Assembly (NCBI GenBank): GCA_037074705.1
Contig: CM073590.1
Location: 119,899,600 to 119,963,599 of the forward strand
Reading direction: 5' to 3'
Length of the DNA: 64,000 nt
From: Zhengitettix transpicula
Taxonomy: Eukaryota; Arthropoda; Insecta; Orthoptera; Tetrigidae
Shown here: positions 34,801 to 47,437 of the stretch, piece after piece
Numbering within the stretch: the stretch's first letter is position 1
Layout of the letters: every line of letters starts with the position of its first letter
Made by a program: the position numbers and the translations under genes
Notes under the pieces: model-generated
Told to the model about the DNA's origin: nothing
The model's input: only the letters and a program-made list of their open reading frames with translations
Databases searched by the model: none

Positions 34801-37800
34801 TCCTCTAAAAAATTGGCTGTCTTCGTTCCAGCTAGATTTTCTCAATTTTTTTCACATTTTATCTAAATGATCGCCCCTAACCAACACCTATAGAGTTGTT
34901 CTTATTGTAAAGACAAGGAAACCTGGTTCAGATTGACTTTTTAAGAGTATTGGTTCGTGTATTCCACTTTAGGCCAAAGTACTTATTCGTACAAAAGCTA
35001 TAATCGTATCTGGATAGTATATTATTATTATCCGCGCTAAAAAAGATCCATAACCGAGACGAATGCCAGACTATCTGTAATTGAAAGATGCTCTGATTGT
35101 TCTCTGTCTTATCCTCGGATTTTCTTCAAATGTATTGTGAATGAAGCAACCTTTCAATTTTAGACTGTTCTTCCAGAATTTCGGAATACCAGGAAAACCC
35201 CAAATCAGGATGATAGAGTGGAGATTCAAAGTGAAATCTTCCCCATCAAGAGTCCCCCGCCACCTCGTTGGCTTTCAAATCTTCATAAGGTGCACGAGTC
35301 TTCAGGTGTGGATTTGGTTGCTTCACTCTTTCTATCTAAACATCAGTGTTAATTTTCTATTCATAGAGAGACTCAGAGTCATAGAAAATTGCAATGATCA
35401 CATCAATTACCAATAACCCAATTTTCCAAAACTATAAAATTTGAAAAATATTTTGTAATAATCAAATGGAAGGCGTTAATTAAATTTAACGGTTTAAACA
35501 AATAACAAACAAAAATATTTATTTTATTATGTGGCAATAAAAGATAATTACAAGCAAAATTTGTGATCTGTTCTCTCAGGGCCTTTACTGGGTTTGATAA
35601 TGAACACACAAAAAATTGATTTAAAATCTTATTTCTAGATTACGAATAGCTTAATGATGAATACAGATAATATATTGATTAATATATTGTAATAATTCAC
35701 TATTCATGGGACTTTTAAATGAAAAGTTTATATTTACAAACAAAATATTTATTGGCAATAATTTAAACAATTACAAATTTAAATATATCAGTCTCTCAGG
35801 GTCATAACTGGGTTTGATAATGGCGAATCATTTTATTTATAATCTTATCAACAATTTACAATTACTGGAAAAGAAAGGTTACTTGTCAATTAAATCAGAA
35901 TGAAATTTATTTGCGAACGAAGTTAAACTAAAAAGATTGACTCTATTTAACAAATTTTAATTAATAAGAAGAGAACGAAATCTGACGGCTATCTTTTAAT
36001 CAGGTTTCCGTACTTAGTTGTTTGTAAATTGTACTCACGTTTGCCCAGCATACCAGGATACCTTTAATGTCGAAACACTATGACGGGTTTTACACTGCTG
36101 CTAACCACAGATTCTAAATCAATATTTTTACATCAAAATCAGGAACCCGGATGATTCACCTTCGTCCTCTGTATAGACCTACTTGCATTGGGTGACTTCT
36201 GCTAACTCTGCTCAGCTATGTGCACAAAAATTGTTTTGTGCTTAGCAGGTTTCGTCGTTATGCTCTAGTGAATCTTCTGTCTTGAGCAAAATGTTCAGGG
36301 ACCAATCAACTCTGTTGAATGCTAATTCTCAATATTTCTCTGCAAACTGTTTTTCACCATATCATAATGCGACCTGCTCTATCGTTCTCCAATTAACAGT
36401 TATTATTCGACGACGTCCCACCGCAAACTTTATCTCGTCAAACCTTGCGAACTGGACTTCTCAATATCTTAATGCGAACTCGACTTCTCAATATCTTAAT
36501 GCGACCTGCACTTCTCAATATCTTCCGGCCAACTACTTCTCGTCTCGCAATTTGAGCGCGCTTCCGAATTCCGACAAAGGAGAACAGTGCTTGGCTTTTC
36601 TATTGTTGCTATGTTCTGTACTGCCGTAAGAATAGATTTCTCTAACAATTTATATTTTTAATTTCACAATTAATGTCTTAATTAATTGGAATTACAATAT
36701 TCTGTGATGTCATTTAGGTGCCTGGCCTTGGTTGGCTGCCCTGGGATACAGACCCAAATCAACCAGCACGTCTCAGAAGCCTAACTTCCTGTGTGGAGGA
36801 TCCCTAATAACACCGAAGCATGTTCTCACGGCTGCTCATTGCGTCCACAACAGCCCCGCACTGTAAGTCTTCTACATTTATAGAAACAAAATTAACGGCT
36901 ATATGACAATAACACAAGAAATTAACGACTCGTATAACAGACAAAAAACAGAAATTAATGATGAACAATATAATTCAAAAACTACCACAGACCGCCAAAA
37001 TTTTATACGCAGCCTTTTATGTCTTACTACATAGCAAACAAATATCTTATCATCTATTCTAATAAATCAGGACAAGGAAAGCTTCATTAAACTCAAAATT
37101 GTTTGAAACCTTATCTCCATGTTAGCTCAATAGTTTCTACGTGTTGGTTCCATCTGTTTTGTTGTATTAATTGTAGCTAATTAGTAACATTTGAAGAAGT
37201 TTGGGTTTGGGGGTAACAGGCTACATGAGAGTAATCCACGATGTGGCAACTCCCCTTTAATAATATAGGAAGGGATTTGAAAGGGGGGATGCGTCAGGGT
37301 AAAGGAAGGTAGCCAAAGGTTAACTAGTGCCCTCGGGCTATAGTTAAAGGCTCCTACCCGGCATTCGCCTAAAAGTTATGCAGGACAAACCCTAGAAAAA
37401 CCTGCATCAGGTAGGTCGGGCATTTGGTACTTGTCCCACGCGTTTCCGATGGCGGGAGAGGGTTTGTTGTGGATTCGCAGCTTCCCTCTCGCCGTGCCTT
37501 GACCGGTTTAAGTGACAACTGGCCGACTATTCCAATACGAATAGCGGACAACTCTTACCGTATGCACGTATGCCTCTCCAAACAGACTGAGGTGCCTCGG
37601 ATTGTGGGAACCTTAGTTCAAAGACGGTGAGAGGGAAAGGCATCTTTTTTTTTAAGGATAACAGGCTACATGAAGGTAATCCACGTGGTGGCAACTCCCC
37701 TTTAATAGCATAGGAAGGAATTTGAAAGGGGGGATGCGGAAGGGTAGAGGAAGGTAACCAAGGGTTAACTAGGGCCCCCGAGCTATAGTTTAAGGATCCT

Positions 37801-40800
37801 ACCCGGCATTCGCCTAAAAGTAATGGAGGAGAACCCTAGAAAAACCTGCATCAGGTAGGTCGGGCATTGCGTACTTGTCCCACGCTCTTCCGAAAGCTGG
37901 AGAGGAGTTTGCTGTCTGGTAGCAGCATTTCCGTCTCCGTACCTCGACCTGTTTTTTGGGGATGTAGACAGGCTATGTATAAGGTAATCCACATAGTGGC
38001 AACTCCACTCTTATAGCATAGGAAAGGGATTTGAAAGGGGGGATGCGGAAGAGGGTGGAGGAAGGTAGCCAAGGGTTAACTAGGGCCCCTGGGCTATAGT
38101 TTAAGGATCCTACCCGGCATTCGCCTAAAAGTAATGCAGGACAAACCCTATAAAAACCTGCATCTGGTAGGTCGGGTATTTAGTACTTGTCCCACGCCCT
38201 TCCGATGGCGGGAGAGGGGTTTAGGAGGCCCAAAGGTAGCAAAACATATCTCTAAGCATACAGTGATGTAACGGTGACCGAAACAATATGGAATAAGGAC
38301 TCTAGTAATTCAAAACATCAACATCGAGTAAGCATCGACAGCGTAGAAATATCATGAATTACTGAAGCTCACGAAACTAACTGAGCCAAAAGTACAGGCA
38401 AAGAGTCATAAATAATTATAACGAGGACACAACCGTAGTATTAAAATTACGGAACATCAAGACGTGTAATGACTTGATATCACGTAAAAGGTACAAAACA
38501 ACACTAAAAAAACTGAAAAAAAATCGTGACAGAAAGATATTAAAACTCTTAAGATTTGTTGGTGACATTCTCCTATTCATGTAAATTTCAAACAGATAAA
38601 TTAATGCGGTAATACAATGTTGAGCAGATCAAATATTAAATTTGAGAAAACAGAGATAATGTTCCAAAATTACGTCAAGCAAACGGCAATATGCTATAAA
38701 TTTAGAGCTATATTTGTTCATAAGTCAGATATAACAGTATCGTTAATCAGCATAGATAACAGATAAAACTATACCGATTAAGTGCGTTTGGAATAAATTG
38801 AATATTTTCGAATCCGATATCTCATATCATTTGGCCACTGAATAGTCCCAGAATTGACTTACATTTCAGAGGCTTTCCTAAAAATTTCACGATTGTGCAA
38901 CAACATTTAAGTTGTTCAAAGCGTGCGACATGCCATGTGGGGAAAGTATAAATGGCCGCCTAAGGATTGACTCCAATCCGTCTAAAGAAAAGAATGGAGT
39001 TGAGGAGTGGTGGAAATAAAAAAGAAATAGAGAAGTGGCCAAAGAGAGAAGAAAGGATAGGCTTAACGTGAAGGTTGGACGAAGGGTGAATGGAGCAGGG
39101 AAGCAGAGACAAACTGAGTCATGACAGTTCAAGAGCCACCAAAGCCTATGAGATTCAACATGTTGTAAATTCTATAGTTTATATGAATGCATAGTCAGAC
39201 CACAATAATTTTCGAAAAAATAGAAAAAATTTTCAAGTATCGTGTGTGCTGCATGGGCCCAAATCCTCTGCGAGATAGTGTCATAAATTTTAACGACACG
39301 AAAAAAATAAATGGTTTATGTTATATACTAAATTTATATCATAGTTTTTGTGAAATATATTTCGTTCTTTTAATCAACGAATACCTTTTATAGTCTAATA
39401 TTTTCCACCATGCTGTAATATAATTTCTCTGTTAGTATTACTTTACTCACGCTTAAACCCTGTATAAAATTAATTTATTGCAATGTAATTGTAGATGGAA
39501 AAATAGCAGACAAATAAAAAAAGAAATTTTAAATGGCGAACGAATACAATGTTGTTTCAAATGGTAGCTAATGATTGTTTGTTTAAGATATATGGTGCGA
39601 GTCGGAGACCTAGATCTTGCATCTGATGAAGACGACCAGTATGCGGTAAATGTTTTAATCGCTGAGAAGATTGTCTACGAAAAATACGACAAATCTTCAC
39701 ATATAGGCGACATAGCAATTCTCAAGCTGCAGGAGGCTGTTCCGCAAACGTGTAAGTAAATTATAGTATGAAGAGAATATTTGTATGCGGCATTTCTAAT
39801 GAGCGTAGATACATTTCTCTGACACACAGTGTGTATAACAGGAAGGTCCAAATAAGATTCAACAAACGCGATTTTAAGTGTAAATACACACTATTTCAAA
39901 GTTTCGTCTTTGCTTCCTCTGAGAGATTGTCATAATTTTTAACGACATAAATAATAAGAGTAATTAATGGTTTATGTTATATAATAATATATGTAAGAGC
40001 CATCCTCTGAATCTGTAATTGAAGGCTCTGCTTTTATATTTATTTTAACGAGTTTCATGTGACGTTTAATTTATTATATAAAATATTCCGTCCATCTTCC
40101 GTTTGGTTTTCATCTCAATCACGAGAAAGACTAAACGGCAGAAGCTCGGGTTAAGCTGTTTCTAAGCAATTAATAACAGATTATTTCGAGCATCAAGACT
40201 AAATTACAAGCTATTATTTTAAAAATAGATCTATTTTCAATCATTATTATTGAATATCACGGGAAGAGACATTTGTGAAATAATCGTTTGCCACATCGCA
40301 CTTGACTGTAACTCCGCTATTAACTTTGGGTGCCAATATTTTTCTTCTTAGCCATAAAGATAATTTACTAATCTAAAACAAGGAATAGGTCAATTGTAAC
40401 TGTAGTAATGAAGCTTTTTTCTTTCCCACGCAGATTATACACAGCCGGTATGTATGCCTTCGTCGCCAGATCTTCGCACAAAGAACTTCGTACGATATAC
40501 TCCTTTCCTTGCTGGATGGGGATCAACAAGCTACAGTAAGTATCGCTTTATTATCTACTTATTTATGTCCACACGAACACAACATATTTAGCTCTCGGAC
40601 TGTTAAGCATAATTCAAAATTTGAAGAGAAATTGTTATGTCTAAACTCCGTTTAAAATTAGAAGTCTCCTGGCGTGTTGAAAGGGGGAGTATTTTCACTT
40701 TCTCCCAAGGTCACAGCCCTCGTGGAAACGATCAGCCATCGATCTTATAATTTTAAACAGAATATAGCAGAAAATCAATACTCCGAGAAACGTTCAGCAT

Positions 40801-43800
40801 TCATTTGCTATTTAGAGTTGGAATGATCAGAGTAGTTCCTTACCTATAAGAAATTTCGGACTCTTCTAATGAAGCTCTGAATGTTTTGTGACCTGAGAAC
40901 GAGAAGAGTTTTCTTCTCGAAGCATTACTCTCTAATCTCTAATCTCGACCATTTATACTTCAAAATAAACAAAGTCCATCATTGTTGGAAAATCGTTGGC
41001 CATCCATGTTTTCCCCTTGAAATATTCTTACAAATCTGTATTGGAGAAATCGCCTCTATTAGCCCTCCAGCTTTCTTTCAAACTTCAACTTGTTTCATAA
41101 ACTTATAAATCCATTCCTTTCTTCCATATTTCTCCGCTTCAGTTTATTCCAACTCCTCCTAGAGCTCTGCAATAAAAACGTTAATATTGCACCATTGTAA
41201 CTGCAAATGTAATAAAAAATTATTTATCATAATTTATTTTATGAAGGCAATGTAAAATATAAAGATTTTAGTTAACACTGCATTGTACGGGGAATTGTAA
41301 ATATTGATATTTTGTTTTACTTTCATAATTATGACACTCTATTTTCCAATTCTTTAAAAAAAACATGAACCATGAAGGTCTTTCGTAACTTGTTTCGGTT
41401 TTCTTTTCGTAAAATTTTGTAATTTAAATCTTTAGAAACTTATTTGAGACACCTCGTAAAGTCTGCAACTTCTACTGTGCTGGTCAGTTGGGCCGATTTT
41501 TACTCAAACTTCTCTACGGGGAAAAGGTGTTCTGGTGGAAGGATATCATAAAATAAATACTATCCGTCCCTAACTTGAGTATTTATAAATAATTCCTTTA
41601 AGAATAGTTGAAACGTACAAGAGAGTGAGAACTTTCCAGGTGTAAATTATAAATAAAGCATTCTCCGGTTTCTAACCGAATTAAATATCTAATACATAAC
41701 GTTTCGGTGGCGTGTAACGGCAAACAGTTGTAACACGAGAAACCGTTATGCACCTGACGACGATGACAGAGCACGCCATCGAAACGTTATGTAATTATAA
41801 ATATTAACACGGTTGAAAACCCAAGAATGCTTTATTCACTTTCAAACGTTTAAAATGAGTTGAGTGCTGTCGCAACAGAGAATTGATGATTTGTTCTTCA
41901 ATAACGTCCTTGCGAAAAAGGTTGAGCAGTAACCTTTCCTTAGCACTGATGTCGGATTCCATTTCCCTAGTATAGAATTAAAAATTTGTAAATTTATCTG
42001 TTCCTAAAAAATAGTCAGTGTTGAATCTGAAGTTTTGAAATATCATGCTAGAGAAGAAAGAAAACAATAAATTATGTATGCAGGTTAACAATTGAAGAAA
42101 ATCAGTTGTTCGAACAAAAACGATCTGGGAATAAGGCGAAAGGCGTTTGTAAAGGACAAATAAATGAGAATAATTGCAAATAATATTGTGAATATAACCT
42201 ATATGTTTAATTTTTTAAAGTGGTACTCATCACATAATTCTAATTAGACGAATTTTGTAAAAAAAATATTCTTATACAAATATGGCATTTATTATGATCT
42301 TTATATATACAATTACTATTTATGATCTTAATATATACCAAAAAACGGTTTATTAAAGAAATTCTAAAAATTTAAATGTGCAAAATGGATCACCCTTGGA
42401 CGAAGTGATGATCAACGTAGTGGGAGATGTTTTTTCTCCCAATGATGACGTCATCCTCAGCTGGATGATGAACACCAGAGTAAAGCTTACTACGGATGAC
42501 TGTCCTGGACCGACATTTATATCGAGGACACCTAACACTTTACGCACTCTGCACCTACGACGACTATTTTATTAAGAGATGCAGATGATGTTCTTTGGTC
42601 CGCTTCACAAACTCCAGAATCCCTCCAAAATCCATTTATTATCATTTAGTAGTTCCCAGTTTTCTCTTCTGGGTAACCGTTGGTTGGTTTAAAATAATCA
42701 CGCCCAGGCAATGTATTTTATAGAGTCTCTTACCGTCGACGTCCTGACAACGGAGCTAGCGATGGGCAGATCGATTCTATTTGTTGAGTCGTGGACAGTC
42801 GATTCACTCGTTGCTACGAGTCGATTCTTGTAAAAGACTCTTCGACTCTCCGAATCTCATCCGATTCTATTATCAAGGTTGAACATTAATAACTTCAAGA
42901 AGTAAGGCGGCGAATACATACAAAAATTCTTCTTCTTTTATTGGCACTATAGCCCAATGTGAGTTTTGGCCTTATTAATAATTTTCTTCCATTCGCCCTC
43001 TCCTGTGTCAGTCTCCACCATCCTCTTACTTTCATGGTTTGTATATCCTTCTCGATGTCATCTACCCATCTTTTCCGGGGTCTCCCCCCTTTCTTCCTCC
43101 CAATTGGCTTCCAGTCCATAATCCGTCTAGGTGTTCTGCTTTCATCCATCCTAAGTACGTGTCCCATCCAGGACAACCTTCTGCTCTTGATAAACCTAAC
43201 AATGTCCTCGTTATTTATAAGCTGCTCTAGTTCTCTGTTTGTTCTAATTCTCCATTCGTACATACAGGTCCGTATATCCTTCTCAGTATCTTGCGTTCAA
43301 ATATTCTGAGTAAGTGCTTATCATTATTATTAAGGGTCCACGTTTCACAACCGTATATCACTACAGGTCTTATAAGTGTTTTGTAAATTTTTAACTTCAA
43401 TTCCCTATTTAACATCTTGAATTTCATTAATTTTCCATATATGTAGTAAGTTCTGTTACCATTGATGATACGTTGACACACAAAAATTAAGAAACAAAAT
43501 ATGGAATTTTTTATGAAAATTAATAAATATATTTCTAAAACTATTGTACTAAGTTAATATTGCTATTTGAAGTGAGCCGACTCATTTTTCAGTCTTGATC
43601 TGCCTCACTAAGTAAATTCTCCATTTGTACATTCGGGAAAAACCTTATAAATATAGATTGGCGACCATGCAGCTTCACAGTCCTTGAGAACAAGGGTTAA
43701 TACTTGGGTTAGGGCACGGACCTCGTCCTAGCCGACCTGCCGGGATTTATTAGAAACGAAAAGTGCAACGTAAGTCATAATGCATGGAATAACTTTCAAT

Positions 43801-46800
43801 GTTACCTACACTGCAACCTATAATGTGGATAAATTTATTCTGCATATTCATTGTAGTATAATGGGTTTTTTCTTCAATGATTTAATTATTGCATTTCACT
43901 GTTATTATATTTTTACTCACATAAGTTCTCTTACAAACAAATAGCAAACCTGAGACCATCTCTCTGAGGACTGGTGGGCCAAAATAAGTTTAGGATTTTT
44001 CTTTAACATTGCACTTGCTGACATTCTCAGACTCACAGATATCACTCTCGCAGATCATCTGTACACTACAGTACGTAATCTTGTAAATTAAAGTTGTTAA
44101 TGTTTATATGTTAGTGGGTTAGTGATTTGAGAACAAAAAAAATTATTCAAGAGGTTGAACAAAACTATCTACTTCGTAAGGACAAAAAAACGCTGGGAAT
44201 AATATGTTAACTATGGATGTCGTAAGAATAACAATTCAGAATTAAGTTTTTGTCTTGATCATTTTTAGCAATAATTAAGGCTTTACCATTTTGCCTGTTA
44301 AAGGATATAAGCCTATCACTTCAAAATTTATTACGAGTGTTATTGTTTACTAGTTCTTGGAAAGTTCCGCTCATAACTTCTCCGATTCAGAAGCAGAGTC
44401 GAATCTTCAACTCAACGACTCAACTTATAACTCACTCTCCAAGAGTTCTTCAACGCCTCAACTCTAGAAACTCGCTCACGAATCTACGACTCGAATTGTG
44501 AGCCGTAACTCTATCTACCAAGTCGTTTCAGAGAACGGTTATTTTATAAGAATCGATTCTCGGTTCTTTCTCCCACCGCCCAACGGAGCGTTCACTCGAC
44601 TTGGCAATGCCAATTCCAACGCTGAAGAGTATCAGGTTTTCTGCCTGAGCGTACCGAAACGTATCTATACCCTCCAGATATCATTTAAAGGACATTTTTC
44701 ATTAACATTATACACAATTTGGAACTGGGATGAATTCATATAAAGCTGAATATATGATTGAACGGAGAGCTAAATTTTCATAATATTCCTTGAGCTAATT
44801 TTAAGACGGAATACTTAATAATAATGAAGGAACCTTATTTCCAAATAGGGACGTTCTATTAATAAATCTTCGAGGTCATCTCTTTAAGACAAAATAAAAA
44901 TAGAACAAAACATAATTCAAAAATGAAAACCGCATTTCAGTGTCTTAAATTCTAAGTGGATTATAAGTATCCACCACGAATATTTTTTAAATTGTTACCA
45001 AAATTCATAATTACAATATTATTTGACTAAAATATGTTTTTCTTTGAGGTTTTTCAAAGGATCATTTACTATTTCTAATGTATGCATTAATATTGCAGAA
45101 GGTCCAGCAAGCTCGAAACTCCAAGAGATACAGATTCCAGTTGTGGAGCAAAATAAGTGTAAGGAAGTGTACGCTCCGTTCCGCACCAATGTGATCGACC
45201 AGACAGTTCTCTGCGCTGGATTTACTCGGGGAGGGAAAGACGCTTGTCAGGTATAGAAACATTTCTCATCGGTAAACTTTAATGTAAGTACACACACACG
45301 GTTTATTTATAATAAGAAGGACTATTTCCAAGTTTTAGTGAAACAATTTCTTGAAGTTGGTGCCAATAAGAGCCTGTGGGTGCAGTTCTTAGCTTTCGGA
45401 GACAGAACCTTTCTGGAGAGACGGAGAGGGCTACCTTTGGGGACGCCTTCTCCGCTCCCTGCTTTTGAACTAAGTTTTCCACAAGCCGATGTGGTGTATC
45501 AATTCCCTTCTCTGTGCCTCTGCCATACACCTCATATTAATATTATAAATTGAACAAATACTCAATTTAGAGAGAGAGAAACCGTTTTATGGCTATTGTT
45601 AAAAATAAATAATTGTAAATGAAGAGTAAAGTAGATTAAATGTTTACCATGTAATTAAAATATAGATAAAAAATGTCGCTGTCACGAGAATCACTCACTG
45701 TTGATAAAATTCCTTCATGTGGGGCACTATATTTTATCAAGTTGCTTCATATTCTGTGCACTATATTTTATCAAGTTGCTTCATACTCTGTGACCAGCAA
45801 CAAGTTGCTCAAAATTAATGTCTTGCTCTTCCTGCCCTTTACGAAATCATCTATGAGCTTCCATACCCGAATCTAGCTGAATACCTCTATGAGCTGGTTC
45901 TGCTTATTGTTGGTGCGATTGTCTTGGTTATCTCCATTATTAATTATATATATTGTAATGCATTTAATATAATGCATTGGATTAAAAACAGCGCACATGT
46001 AGTAAAGAGAATGCGTGGGAAAAGTAACCGCGGGTCCTGTCACGAGGTGACAAGACGGAGCGGTAAGACATTTATCTAGGATGAGTGCTGGTGAGCGGCA
46101 GAGAGGAAGCCGTAATTTGTAGAAACAGTGTGACGGTGCGGCAATTAGGTCTAAAGAGTGATTGCGGGTCCAGTAACTTATTGATTTTGGGAACGGCGTG
46201 AAGAATTCGTAACGCAGAACGTGGGCGAGCAGATGTTCCCAAAGTGGCTATGTTAAAGCAGGCTATTGTCTCTGACGAATGACCTGACAAGTGGCGTAGT
46301 TGCTTGGGACTTGGAAGAAAAGATTTTGTGCAAGTCGGGTGAGGCCGACAAGTCCTGAGTAATTGCGGGGGCGAAATACTGCAGCTGCAAGCATGTCGAA
46401 TGGCGCAATTACTTGGGATGATGAGGGTCCAGGCACTTGTTGACTTAGGATCTGGAGAAATTAGTATCGCGCACTTGTGAGCGGAGAGGTCCAAAGACAA
46501 ATTGGACCTGTCGCGATTGTCGGGTTTCGGAAGGCGGAAGGAATCCAGTGGCCGGGACGTAAATTTCAGTAATGGGATTCTGTCACCGCGCCGTTGCGAC
46601 GAAATTTTGCATCAAGAGAAAAACAATGAGGCTAGGGGTATATATAGGGGAAATAACCTATTGTGTGGACAGTTGGACAGTTGGAGTTGGAGTTAGCGTG
46701 GGAGAGGAGACAGACACAGTTAGCGTGGGAGAGGAACGAGAGTCAGTCAGCGACAGTCAGCATCAGTCAGCAAAACCATAACAGCTATAAAAAATTTTAA

Positions 46801-47383
46801 AATACAGAAGCTCTATCTGTATGAGTAGGAGAATTTGACCTGTCTTCGATGGTAGGCGACCTGGATGCAGCAAACGACGTCAAGGAGTGTCACGGCGAAC
46901 CAGTGATATTGTGTTAGAGTCAGTGAGTGAATGTCAAGGTTATAAAGTGAGTGTCTTAAGAACGAGTCGAAGTAAACCTGAGAAACCGTAAGTTTGAATG
47001 CATAATATTAACAGATGTAAACGTTATTTAAGGATAACAGTCAGATGTCGTTCTCTTCTTTTGATAATAAAGTTAGAAGCAATCTATAGGTTAAGTTCAT
47101 TAATAAATTTAGTAAATATTTTTGTTTAATTTAAAACTTAAATGTTGGGTCTTTTTAATAGTTCGATTCTGTCCGTTGTCAAACCCAGTAGAGACCCATG
47201 AGAGCAAGAGTTTCTTATTATAATAGTAGAATATTAAATTCAATTGTAAATTCTTCTTGTGTTAATAAATTTGTTTGTTGTTTATCAAAATTATTCTTTT
47301 TATTTCGACCCTACTATGTGGTTATTACATTTTGGCTACCACAACGGTGGACAAAGATAGAAGGAGTCTCTTATTTGTTTATT

Positions 47384-47437
<54 letters not shown>

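Noticed and set aside
38887..39132. 81-codon minus frame with Pro/Leu/Ser/Phe-rich sequence
   Set aside because: Low-complexity translation of a purine-rich + strand tract; not a gene.
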